Part shown: positions 22,630 through 32,592 of the stretch, piece after piece
Numbering within the stretch: position 1 is the first letter of the stretch
Layout of the letters: each line of letters opens with the position of its first letter
From: Uloborus plumipes
Lineage: Eukaryota > Arthropoda > Arachnida > Araneae > Uloboridae
Length of the DNA stretch: 64,000 bases
Assembly (NCBI GenBank): GCA_038373865.1
Contig: JAXGGA010000071.1
Coordinates: forward strand, 1-64,000
Direction of reading: 5' to 3'
Notes under the pieces: generated by a model
Told to the model about the DNA's origin: nothing
The model's database searches: none
What the model saw: the letters and a program-made list of their open reading frames with translations, nothing else
Made by a program: the position numbers and the translations under genes

Positions 22630-25305
22630 AGTCCGTGGAGTTAGTGCAAAAATATTTCACTTCCGGATACCAGTCTAAAATTTTATGTGGGGCTTATATT
22701 CACATAGGAGGACAAAAAAACGCCGGGAGACACTTGATCGGAGGTCAAGGTCATTCTGTGATGACGTCATCAAAATGGCCGCTTTTACAGGTAAATACGT
22801 TCGTTTAACTGCTTAAAGCTCCATCACAGATTCAAATATTGCAAAACTCAAATATATCATTTGAAAGCTCTTTAAAAAATTCTATTTAGAAAGATTTAAT
22901 TTTTCCTTCTGAGGTCAAGGTCTCACCTGTTATAACGTCATCAAAATGGCCGCTTTACAGGTAAATACGTTTGTTTAACTCCCCCTAAAACTCCATCATA
23001 GATTGAAATCTTGCAAAACTCAAATATATCATATGAAAGCTATTTAAAAGAGCTATTTAAAAGGATTTAATTTTTCTTTCTAAGGTCAAGGGCCCACCTG
23101 TGATGACGTCATCAAAATGACCGCTTTTACAGGTAAATACGTTTGTTTAACTCCCCCTAAAACTCCATCATAGATTCAAATATTACAAACTAAAATGTAT
23201 CATCTAAAAGCTCTTTAAAAGAGCTATTTAAAAAGATTCAATTTTTCTTTCTGAGGTCAAGGTCCCACCTGTAAGGACATCATCAAAATGGCCGCTTTTA
23301 CAGGTAAATACGTTTAACTCCCCCTAAAACTCCATCATAGATTTAAATATTTCAAAACTCAAATATATCATCTAAAAGCTCTTTAAAAGAGCTATTTAGA
23401 AGGATTTCTTTTTTCTTTCTGAGGTCAAGGGCCCACCTGTAATGACGTCATCAGAATGGCCGCTTTTACAGGTAAATACGTTTGTTTAACTCCCCTTAAA
23501 ACTCCATCATAGATTTAAATATCTCAAAACTCAACTATATCATCTGAAAGCGCTTTAAAAGATCTATTTAGAAAGATTTAATTTTTCTTTCTGCGGTCAA
23601 GTGCCCACCTGTGATGACGTCATCAAAATGGCCACTTTTACAGGTAAATAAGTTTAACTCCCCCTAAAACTCCATCATAGATTCAATTATTGCAAAACTC
23701 AAATACATCATCTGAAAGCGCTTTAAAAGATCTATATAGAAAGATTTCATTTTTCTTTCTAAGGTCAGGGTCATTCTGTGATGACGTCATCAAAATGGCC
23801 GTTTTTACAGGTAAATACGTTTGTTTAACTCCTCCTAAAACTCCATCATAGATTTAAATATTTCAAAACTCAACTATATCATCTGAAAGCGCTTTAAAAG
23901 ATCTATTTAGAAAGATTTAATTTTTTTCTGAGGTCAAGGGCCCATCTGTGATGACGTCATCAAAATGGCCGCTTCTACTCGCAAATGCGCTCATGTAACT
24001 GTTTAAAACTCCATCATAGATTTAAATATTGCAAAACTGAAATATATCATCAGAAAGCGCTTTAAAGGAGCTATTTAAAAGTGCTTGGTTTTATTTTCTA
24101 AGACAAATAGTTGAAAAGTTATAACAATTTTAATTTGAAAATTTATAAAAAAGACAATTTCTTTGTATTTGCCGACTTTGAGGTGAAAATTTCGCTGTGA
24201 TGCATGCATTAAAAAAATCTTTCCAATTTTATTACATTTAAGAATAAATTGGTAGAACTACGTACTACTTATCGGTATTTTATGTAGATATTGAATGTAA
24301 CAGTTTTCCTTGTAACAGAGTTATTTTTTCCGTATTTCTTTTATGTAAATAAAATGCAAGCATTTTTGACACAATTTTTGATGACGATATTATTAGTTAC
24401 ATCTCAGCCTCTTTAGGAGCTTTGGCTCTGCTTGTTTCTGCATTGCAACATCTGTTACATTCAATATCTACATAAAATACCGAATAATAGTACATAGTTC
24501 TACTAATTTATTCTTAAATGTAATAAAATTGGAAAGATTTTTTTATAATGCATGCATCACAGCGAAATTTTTACCTCAAAGTCATTTCAATACAAAGAAA
24601 TTGTCTTTTTTATACATTTTCAATTTAAAATTGTTATAACTTTTCAACTATTTGTCTTAGAAAATAAAACCAAGCACTATAAAATTACTCTTTTAAAGCG
24701 CTTTCGAATGATATATTTCAGTTTTGCAATATTGAAATCTATGATGGAGTTTTAAACAGTTACATGAGCGCATTTACCTGTAAAAGCGGCCATTTTGACG
24801 ATGTCATCACAGTTGGGCCCTTGACCTCAGAAAGAAAAATTAAATATTTCAAAATAGATCTTTTAAAACGATTTCAGATGATATAGTTGAGTTTTGCAAT
24901 ATTTCAATCTATGATGGAGTTTTAAGCAGTTAAACGAACGTATTTACCTGTAAAAGCGGCCATTTTGATGACGTCATCACAGGTGGGACCTTAACCTCAG
25001 AAAGAAAAATTAAATCTTTCTAAATAGCTCTTTCAAAGAGCTTTCAGATGATACATTTCAGTTTTGCAATATTTCATTCTATGATGGAGTTTTAAGCAAT
25101 TAAACGAACGTATTTACCTGTAAAAGCGGCCATCTTGATGACGTCATCACGGGAGTTCATGACCCCTGATCAAGTGTCTCCCGGCGATTTTTTGTTTTTA
25201 TATATGTACATTAGCTCTGTACCAAATTTCACACTGGTATCCGGAAGTGAAATATTTCGGCTGTTTTTGTCGCTAACTCCACAGACTATTCCGAATAAGG
25301 CACCG
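22630..25305. mobile_element. Long palindromic (foldback) element with CRE-like tandem repeats
   Basis: Outer arms: TCCGTGGAGTTAG, TATTTCACTTCCGGATACCA and GCCGGGAGACACTTGATC at 22632-22735 recur inverted at 25180-25290. The arms next contain ~170-bp tandem units (left, about eight units, 22736-24110; right, three inverted units, about 24690-25180). The inner arms (24112-24305 and 24450-24660, including GTGATGCATGCAT and ACATTCAATATCTACATAAA) are again inverted copies around a ~150-bp unique centre. No protein is encoded. Such architecture (long terminal inverted repeats made of subterminal tandem repeats) is that of foldback-type elements. The outermost ends and target duplication are not resolved. 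Confidence 0.82.
22736..24110 (+). repeat. ~170-bp tandem array, eight units, each with a TGACGTCA motif
   Basis: Each unit reads, in order: GAGGTCAAGG, a GTGATGACGTCATCAAAATG core, GCCGCTTTTACAGGTAAATA, AACTCCCCCTAAAACTCCAT, AAAACTCAAATATATCATC and AAAGCTCTTTAAAAGAGCTA. Cores occur near 22761, 22931, 23101, 23271, 23441, 23611, 23780 and 23948, with minor mutations at 22931 (AACGTCATC) and 23271 (GACATCATC). TGACGTCA is the CREB/ATF palindrome, and the adjoining AAAATGGCCGC resembles a YY1 site. Inverted copies of the same units lie near 24796, 24966 and 25137. Confidence 0.9.
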
Positions 25306-25428
25306 TGTAAGCTATTTCAGCATGGTTATAAGCAAAAGAGTCCAAGCAAAACTTCTACTCTTCAATTGGTTTCTTCCTTCCGTTGAATCAATACTACGTA
25401 GGATTTTCTCTAGTGCAATGTATTTTAA

Positions 25429-25927
25429 CCCTTTACTGCACGGTGTGCCAGATCTGGCACAAACCAAATAAACCCTCATATATTCCTATGATTTTTAAAT
25501 GCAGTTAAACTGAGCTTTGTGCCCCTTCTGGAACATTGCTATAACAGTTTAGTGTGATTTTTATGCACTAGTTAGCTGCACTAGTCTAGGTATTACAGTT
25601 CTTGCTTTTTTAAAAAAAAGGGTCTGCATTTCCGTTAGAAGTGTGCTTAGTCATTATTTCCTTTGTTCCAAAAATGTTTAAATACACTTAGTGGAAAGTT
25701 TGTTTATACCACTTATGACACAAAAACATTGTAGATTATTACACTTATCGGTATACAAAGCATATGCTATGTGCTTTGTGCCATATATAGAACAAACAAT
25801 TCAAACATCATTTTTGGTGCACGTTTTTAAGATTAATTTTTTTCTTCATTTTTCCTGAACTCAGGGTTATTTAAAAGGTAACAAATGATATTTTTCATGA
25901 AAATATAAAAAATCGTGCAGTGAAGGG
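25429..25927. mobile_element. piggyBac-like MITE, 499 bp
   Basis: Terminal inverted repeats CCCTTTACTGCACG and CGTGCAGTGAAGGG are flanked by TTAA (25425-25428) and TTAG (25928-25931). CCC-starting ends at TTAA sites are characteristic of piggyBac. Immediately inside the left end is an 18-bp perfect palindrome, TGTGCCAGATCTGGCACA (25444-25461). No transposase fragment is visible. Confidence 0.75.
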
Positions 25928-25931
25928 TTAG

Positions 25932-27340
25932 TATTTTAACAATTGTTCGTGGTGATTCGACTGCTTTATGTTATCGTACATAAAAAAATACGGTAAGCAT
26001 ATTTGTATGTTATTTACTTGTGCGTAATATTTACATATTATAGAAAACAGTTTAGGTAAACTTTTCAGTCTCAAAAAGTAACAGTTTGACCATAATCACA
26101 CGATTATCTCCTCTTTGCTTCAAACACTAGTTTTTTTTTTAATTAAAAAAATGACCTTTGGACAATGCATTTGTATTTCATATTAAACTTTGTATTAAAA
26201 TTTGTATTTCATATTTTTTACTAATTCGGATTTTATTGGTTTTCCGGGAAAGAGATTTCAGTTTCCGATTTTAAGGGGAATATCCACCACTTTATACTTC
26301 AATTCAGAAATATAATCAGTGTCATAACCTCTTGTTATATTTTGACTGACAAAAAAGTGTGATAAAATTATTTATCAAATGCAAATTCGAGAGATATTTA
26401 GAGCTACTTTAACTTTGATATTTAAAATATTTATATTTCCAAAACACAATGGGTGTATTCAAGGAGATATTAAACTCGACATAACTTTGAGATATGAAGT
26501 AAAAGTGTACAGGTAGTCCAAAATTAAATATTTGTCATTTTCCGATTTTTGGCTACACGAAAAAATGGACGTTACGCTCGATAGGAATTGAAGTGAATCT
26601 GAAAACTTTTTAAAAGTAGTAGTTTGGTTTTATAAGCAGTAGTTAAAATTCAGAGTTATTCCTTTATTTTTATAGTTAAATGTTTAGAGATATTTTTAAT
26701 CACTTAAATTATTACATTTTATTAATATTTTATTTTCAATGTCAAGATTTTCACATTTCAGCTTACAAATGTTTCTGTTTATGAATTTTTATTCTATCCA
26801 GATTGGCCACAATAGAATAGTCACATCCTTTTCAATTGTGTTAGAGCACTTGACACTAGGTTTCGTATAGCTCATGCCGAAAACGTCGTTCGTTTTTACC
26901 CCAATTTGTTGAGTTATTTGCAGTAAGAAGGTTATGTGTGTGTGTCCTCTCGCACGTGCAGTTTTTAAAAAACTTACAATAATAATAATTAGTATTGACT
27001 TTTACCCAGCCTCACACATTTTAAAATTTGTAATTATTTATTTACGATAAAATGATGAAGTCTATATGGGACACGGTAATAAAGGAGTGTTATTTGAGAC
27101 AGAATATTAGTTTGAAATGATTGAGAATTGACTGCAATTTTCGAAAACCAGGCGCGTCGTGGGAGGGGGGGGTGATAAATCAATATATTAATAGTAGGCG
27201 TGATTTTTGTTGTTTACCGATAAAATTTGCACCCTTTGACCTCGCTCCCAGGACAACTTTAAAACAACGAGCCTGTCTATGTGCTAATTTTAGCGCATTT
27301 TCTAATTTTCAAAAGAAATAAAAATAGTGTTTAATGTGAA
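25932..27340. other. No gene seen; probably interior of the old hAT element
   Basis: AT-rich DNA with no readable protein. Its position between nested insertions suggests it is residual host-transposon sequence. Confidence 0.35.
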
Positions 27341-27363
27341 TATATAATATATATATATTATAT

Positions 27364-27403
<40 letters not shown>

Positions 27404-27458
27404 AATTATATATATATATATATAATATATATATATATTATAATATATTATATATATA
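27341..27458. repeat. TA-rich low-complexity tract
   Basis: Irregular TATATA/ATTATA repeats run up to the left end of the AGGGTGATTC transposon. A shorter TA run also follows that element's right end (31416-31428), consistent with insertion into a TA microsatellite. Confidence 0.9.
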
Positions 27459-28009
27459 TTAGGGTGATTCAGAAATGTATGGAAAAAAATAAACTTTGTA
27501 TTTTTGTGCGTCTTACCCTCTTATTTTGTGCCACTATATACACTGATTATTTGTGCAAAATTTTGGCAAAATATATTAATATTTAGAGGTCGCTCAAACG
27601 CCTTGAAATTTCGTGATATTGACAAAAACGTGATCGTAAATGATATCTATAGAAAAAAGTAGCCTTTGTATTTTTATTCGTCTTACCGTCTTATTTAGGC
27701 CCTTTATATACACTGAATTATTCGCCCAAAATTTTAGTAAACTATATTTACATTTAGGAGTACTTCAAATTTTGTGATAGTGGCACAAATGCGAACGTAA
27801 ATAATAATAATAATAAAGTTACTTTATTGCTTTTTTATATCTCCGAAGAAAAAAAGCGTGCAATCACAAAATGAACTATATATCTGAAAAACCAATGAAA
27901 TGCAGAAAAGTATGAAAACTAATCAAATACGGAAAAAATATAAAAAACAAATTTAAATACATTAAATATATAGTAATTCGCTCATTAATTCTTGCAATAC
28001 TTTTTAAGG

Positions 28010-28560
28010 TTACTTTTTTGCAACTTTGAAACCTTTTCTGTGTTCCTGTACCACTTGAAGAAGACACTGTCTTTGTTTTTCGTCGTTAGTGATAGTCTTA
28101 ACAAATGCTTCAATAAGGGCCATGCCACGCTCCGTATTGTCGTTTACAATCCTCAGTTTCTTTGGTAGTATAAAGCCTTGTTGGTAGCTATCTTAAAGAT
28201 TCGAATGCTCAGGATCAAACAGCTGATATATTTTGAGTTTCTTCTTTACATGAATAAGGACGCTAAAAATATTCCAAATCATTTCTTAGTGCTTGCACAA
28301 AAAGGGTTGCTGGGAACCCAGCTCTTAGATATTCTTTCCCATTAACGATAAGAATGTGAAAGAAATCACATTCATATGTTACGAATACCTTTTGTTTGTC
28401 CAGCTGCAAGTTTGAACTGGTTGGGAAATATCCATAACTTGAAGCCATAAAGAATCTTTAACACAGATATAACACGAGAAACCACTCCTGGGACACGAAA
28501 ACATACACCAAGAGAAGATGCTCTGCTCAAGAAAATCGCACTAAGCTCTAGTATCTTCCT
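28010..28560 (-). pseudogene. Relic of a multicopy arthropod transposon-associated protein
   Basis: Frameshifts and stops break the reading frame, but blocks remain. The last ~60 codons read KLRIVNDNTERGMALIEAF, then TNDEKQRQCLLQVVQEHRKG, ending at a stop near 28010. Upstream fragments include FVQALRNDLEYF and GVVSRVISVLKILYGFKLW. I recall this combination ('NDxxERG ... QRQ.LLQVV..HR', with an upstream 'ARW..K.IY.LK' region) from a large family of uncharacterised, repeat-borne proteins in arthropods. The biochemical role is unknown. It lies inside the AGGGTGATTC transposon and is probably its former protein. The assignment is from memory and not checked. Confidence 0.45.
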
Positions 28561-28740
28561 TGGACACTTCTTTTACATGGGTCATCAGAAGTTAACTTTG
28601 CGCAACTTCCATTACTAGTTGCACGTTGCTCTGAATGTGCTACCAACTCCTCAACCTCATCGTTCCTCACTCCAGGTTTAAAATTAGAATGTTTTATTCT
28701 GGACTATGATTGCTAAAACCGCTTAAAAGGCAGTATTGTA

Positions 28741-30304
28741 CAGGCAGTTATCAAAATAATGGAAACACTTGAGATTCATAGAAAAATATACCGTTCATCG
28801 CAAAATAAGCGATCAATTGTTCTTTAACTTTAGTCATACAAAATATAGACTTCGCCGGACATTTCCACATTGAAATTAAATCACTCATGCATTTGGGGAA
28901 CGACAAGAAGGGGGGTCGGAAGAAAAACAGCTTTTTGACCATAACTCTTGGAAAATAGCTCGGAATAAGCTATAAATTTCAGTAATTAATTAGCATACTA
29001 TGCATAAATACTGTACAAATTTTTTATGAACGTACCACTTATACTTCCGTAGATATGAAACATTTTTTAAAAAACGGCAATTTTATTTGATGGGTTTTAA
29101 CTCATAACACGCAGAATTTTTGACCAAACCTTATCCAAACTTCAGGAAAGATGACAAAATACAAGAGAAAGAACATACTAAAACGGTAAATAAAAATATT
29201 AAAAATCCGATGAGATATGAATATTAAAAGAAAATAATTTTTCACGGCGCATGCGCGAACGACAGAAATTTATAACTACACAAACATTGTAGCCTGGTTT
29301 ATACTGCATCTTATAAAAAAAGTCTCAGTTGAATATCGTAAAAATTGAAAAAGATATCAGCGATCTAGTGTGCTGTAATTCATTCTTTCGCAGACAATAC
29401 ATAAGTGGCGAGGGGTTGTCCACAAATAGTGTGGAGACATGCGAGCATTTTTTTCAATGTTAAATTGTATGCAGTTTGAAAATTTATATTCGGCATAGAA
29501 GTCACATTTCGCCTATTCGGCCAAAAAGACCTTATACGTAGGTGGCCAAAAGTCTCCGGACACCTCTTGAAACGTTAATTTTGAGCGATGACGCAATAAC
29601 CTTTAATTTAAAAATAGCTCTTTGTGGACAGTCCTTCACTATTTGTGTGTTGTCTACGAATGAATGAAATACAGCTCACTAGATCGCTGATATCTTTTTC
29701 AATTTTCATGATATTCAACTGGAACTTTTTTTATAAGATGCAGTATAAACCAGGCTGCAATATTTTTGTAGTTATAATTTTCTGTCGTTCGCGCATGCGC
29801 CGTGAAAAATTATTTCCTTTTAACGTTCATATCTCATCGGATTTTTAATATTTTTATTTACCGTTTTAGTATGTTCTTTCTCTTGTATTTTGTCATATTT
29901 CCTGAAGTTTTGATAAGGTTTGATCAAAAACTCTGCGTGTTATGAGCAAAAACCCTTCAAATAAAATTGCCGTTTTTTAAAAAATGTTTCATATCTTCGG
30001 AAGTATTAGTGGTACGTTCATAAAAATTTGTACAGTATTTATGCATACTATGTTAATTAATTACTGAAATTTATAGCTTATTCCGAGCTATTTTCGAAGA
30101 GTTATGGCCGAAAAGCGGTTTCTTTTCCGACCCCCTTCTTGTCGTTCCCCAAATGCATGAGTGATTTAATTTCAATGTGGAAATGTCTGGTGAAGTCTAT
30201 ATTTTTTATGACTAAAGTTAAAGAACAATTGATCGCTTATTTTGCGATGAACGGTAGATTTTTCTATGAATCTCAAGTGTTTCCATTATTTTGATAACTA
30301 CCTG
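28741..30304. mobile_element. 1.56-kb palindromic foldback element at a TA site
   Basis: Ends CAGGCAGTTATCAAAATAAT and, inverted, ATTATTTTGATAACTACCTG are flanked by TA (28739-28740 and 30305-30306). The left arm (to about 29400) is repeated inverted in the right arm (about 29640 onward) with high identity. Shared blocks include TTCATCGCAAAATAAGCGAT, AATGCATGAGTGATTTAAT and the CG-rich palindrome GCGCATGCGC at about 29250 and 29790. The centre (29430-29600) is unique and contains GGTGGCCAAAAGTCTCCGGA, which resembles the end of a Tc1 element. No transposase. It is a Tc1/mariner-type foldback nested in the AGGGTGATTC transposon. Confidence 0.85.
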
Positions 30305-31882
30305 TAGATCCAATGGCAGTGGATGGTTCCACGCAATTGCGTGAACATCGCATCTGACATTGCACGCAATCAAATACCCCAATTCTACCTATTTCTTGGT
30401 TTATCGGTTAAAATACCGAGAGACCAAGAGTAGAATAGATTTCGGTTGTAATACCACAGAAAACACAATGTCTAAAATATAATGGCGGAAAGCACAATAT
30501 AAAAGTTGCTTCCCTAGTTTTTTTTTCCCAAGTTCAAACATGCTCCGACTTTAGTACCGGCAATGCATGTCGTATTGAAACACATACCACGTACGAGCTC
30601 AGTAAGTTCCCATTTATCTAACTGGTTATCGTATAGCAGCATTTTCCGTAGCAATTCCAATGCCTGACTAACTTACTAGAACCCAGAAGTAAATCATCAA
30701 TGCTTGTGGTCCTGATACTAATACTGGTATGAAACCCCGCCGATCATCCTTCATTTTCCCAATATATTTTGCATAAGTGTTTCGTTCCAGTGAACTATCA
30801 AAGGAAGTCCTAGATTTAAACGACTTTTGTAAGTTAACGGCCAATTCAGAGCGAATAGTTTGCATTTACCGTTTTATGGACGTTGTCAAATCCTCCCCAT
30901 TTTGACCCATACTTTGTACTGTAGCAGCTACTATCAAAGTGGCTTTCTGTCACTTATACTGGGCCCTGTCTAGAGTGGATGCTAGGTGTTTTAGCCAAAT
31001 AAACTCATACACCTCAAACAACCGAAAAGAAAACAGAAACCACAGCCCGAGCTTGCAGCTGCATTTTCTACCCAAACTCAGGTAAGAGATAATGCAGCTT
31101 TGGAGCAGGGGGGGGGGGTTAATCGTTACAACTCACTTTGAGCTATTAATTTATTGACTAATTACTTAGTAGAGTAAACTAACGTTTTAAGTTATTCCAT
31201 TTTATATGAAGAATAATATTATTTCGGGTAATGAAGCTATATACTCCAACTCTTGAAATTGCTAATTTTCAACAGAATTCGATCGCGTTGAGCGACCTCT
31301 AAATATTATTCAATTGAGCTAAAATTTTACATACATCACATTCATGAATAGTGTAAAAAAACTGCGGGGTAAGACCAGAGAAATTCAAAAAATTTTTTTT
31401 TTGAATCACCCTAATTATATATATATATAATGCATATATTTTGTGCATGCTGTATGCTTTGTAGTTGGATTGAATGGGATTGCGTGCAATTGTAAAAATG
31501 TGATATTATAATTTATTTTGAACATTTAATTAAATGTGTAGGCTACCTCATTTACATTCACATATGTTTTAAGTTCCATGCTTTCAAATTTAAAAAATGT
31601 ATACATTCTTTGTAGATATTTTGTAATATTTTTTTTTTCTTCCAGAACCATTTTTTGAAATCTAAAAAAGTATGTTTCAATAAATGTATTTCAGTTTGAT
31701 AAAACACAAGTTGTTCACGCTTTTTTATTTCTTAAAAAAAATTATACGCGAAACTTATTTTTTCTAAATTATATTTAAAAAACATCAATGCTGGTGTTAA
31801 CTATCGAACGCTACTGCATAAAGCGCTCAGAAGACATTTGCACGAGGGCGCCGATCAGGCTTGGCGCGGCCCTGGGTATGTG

Positions 31883-32271
31883 TATATTCTCGTATTTTAT
31901 CATTCAGAACAATCTGGAATTTCATTCGGCAATTGAGAATTTTCCTCCTCCCAAAATTTTAAGCTTGTTGCGTGCCTGTTTGGGGTAAGTGATTATTTTC
32001 GCAATTCATAATGATGGTGTAAACTCATTTAACGTTACGTCATTCAAAGGCTGCTATGTCTCCTCTTTGCTATGTGGAAGCCTTACCTGTTAGTAGCTTA
32101 AGAAAGCAACCAATTACGACTCTTTCGACAACTAATTACAATCGTTTAATTAGCAATATGCGCATATTTTGATAACAAAATTTAGAGAAATAACATTCAG
32201 CCTGTTGGATTCTGTCATTTCATTGTTATTTGTTGATTGAATAATGACATTTGACAACTCATTACACGACA
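31883..32271. other. No gene seen
   Basis: AT-rich spacer after the right end of the hAT nest. Nothing recognised. Confidence 0.4.
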
Positions 32272-32273
32272 TA

Positions 32274-32590
32274 CACTGTAAAAAATGAATATTGTTTTGA
32301 CAGTATAAATTGCTAATTTATCAGTAATAAACTGTAAAACTGCTAATTTTACAGTTTATTACCGTGTATTTTACAGTTTTTAACTGGAGCCTCTGCTGCC
32401 AGTAGTATACTGTGTTTTTAACAGTATAATATAGCTAAATTTTACGGCAATAAACTGTAAAATTTCAAACTCTACAGTAAGAAACTAAAATTGCAAATTT
32501 TACTGTTTATTACTGTGCCTTTTACAGTTTAAATTGGAACCTCTACTGCCAGTATTATACTGTAGAAACAACAGCTCATTTTTTGCAGTG
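32274..32590. mobile_element. MITE with ACAGTAATAAACTGT palindromes, copy A (317 bp)
   Basis: Terminal repeats CACTGTAAAAAATGAATATT and, inverted, CTCATTTTTTGCAGTG are flanked by TA (32272-32273, 32591-32592). The interior is built of repeated short palindromes (ACAGTAATAAACTGT-like, TTTACAGTTTATTAC) and the marker CTGCCAGTATTATACTGT. The same family occurs at 50837-51289. TA duplication points to the Tc1/mariner superfamily. Confidence 0.75.
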
Positions 32591-32592
32591 TA

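Larger units (their letters stand above)
27459..31413 (-). mobile_element. ~3.95-kb DNA transposon with AGGGTGATTC ends, decayed
   Basis: The ends are AGGGTGATTC (27459-27468) and GAATCACCCT (31404-31413). Similarity continues inward in inverted orientation (GTCTTACCC, ACTATT, TGTGCAAAATTTT/GTAAAATTTTAGC, AATATTTAGAGGTCGCTCAA at 27577-27597 against 31288-31310). A second diverged copy of the left subterminal block lies at 27640-27780. Degraded minus-strand coding sequence occupies 28010-28560 and possibly 30668-30865. A 1.56-kb foldback (28741-30304) has inserted into it. Superfamily not determined. Confidence 0.7.
22290..31874. mobile_element. Composite ~9.6-kb hAT element with nested insertions (inferred)
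   Basis: The left end is CAGGGCCGCGCC (22290-22301) followed by a subterminal GGCGCACGGGGGCGCC. The right end is GGCGCGGCCCTG (31863-31874) preceded by GCACGAGGGCGCC. Both match the style of the 5' and 3' ends of a common hAT group. The outer flanks are GGTAAGTG (22282-22289) and GGTATGTG (31875-31882), a 7/8 match of the 8-bp duplication that hAT elements make. Inside lie a palindromic element, a piggyBac-like MITE and an AGGGTGATTC-ended transposon with its own foldback, about 7 kb in total, leaving ~2.4 kb of original hAT sequence. No hAT transposase is readable. The alternative is two independent hAT fragments with a chance flank match. Confidence 0.6.

Noticed and set aside
22690..24110. 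CRISPR-like array
   Set aside because: Repeat units are ~170 bp with no unique spacers, in a eukaryotic foldback element.
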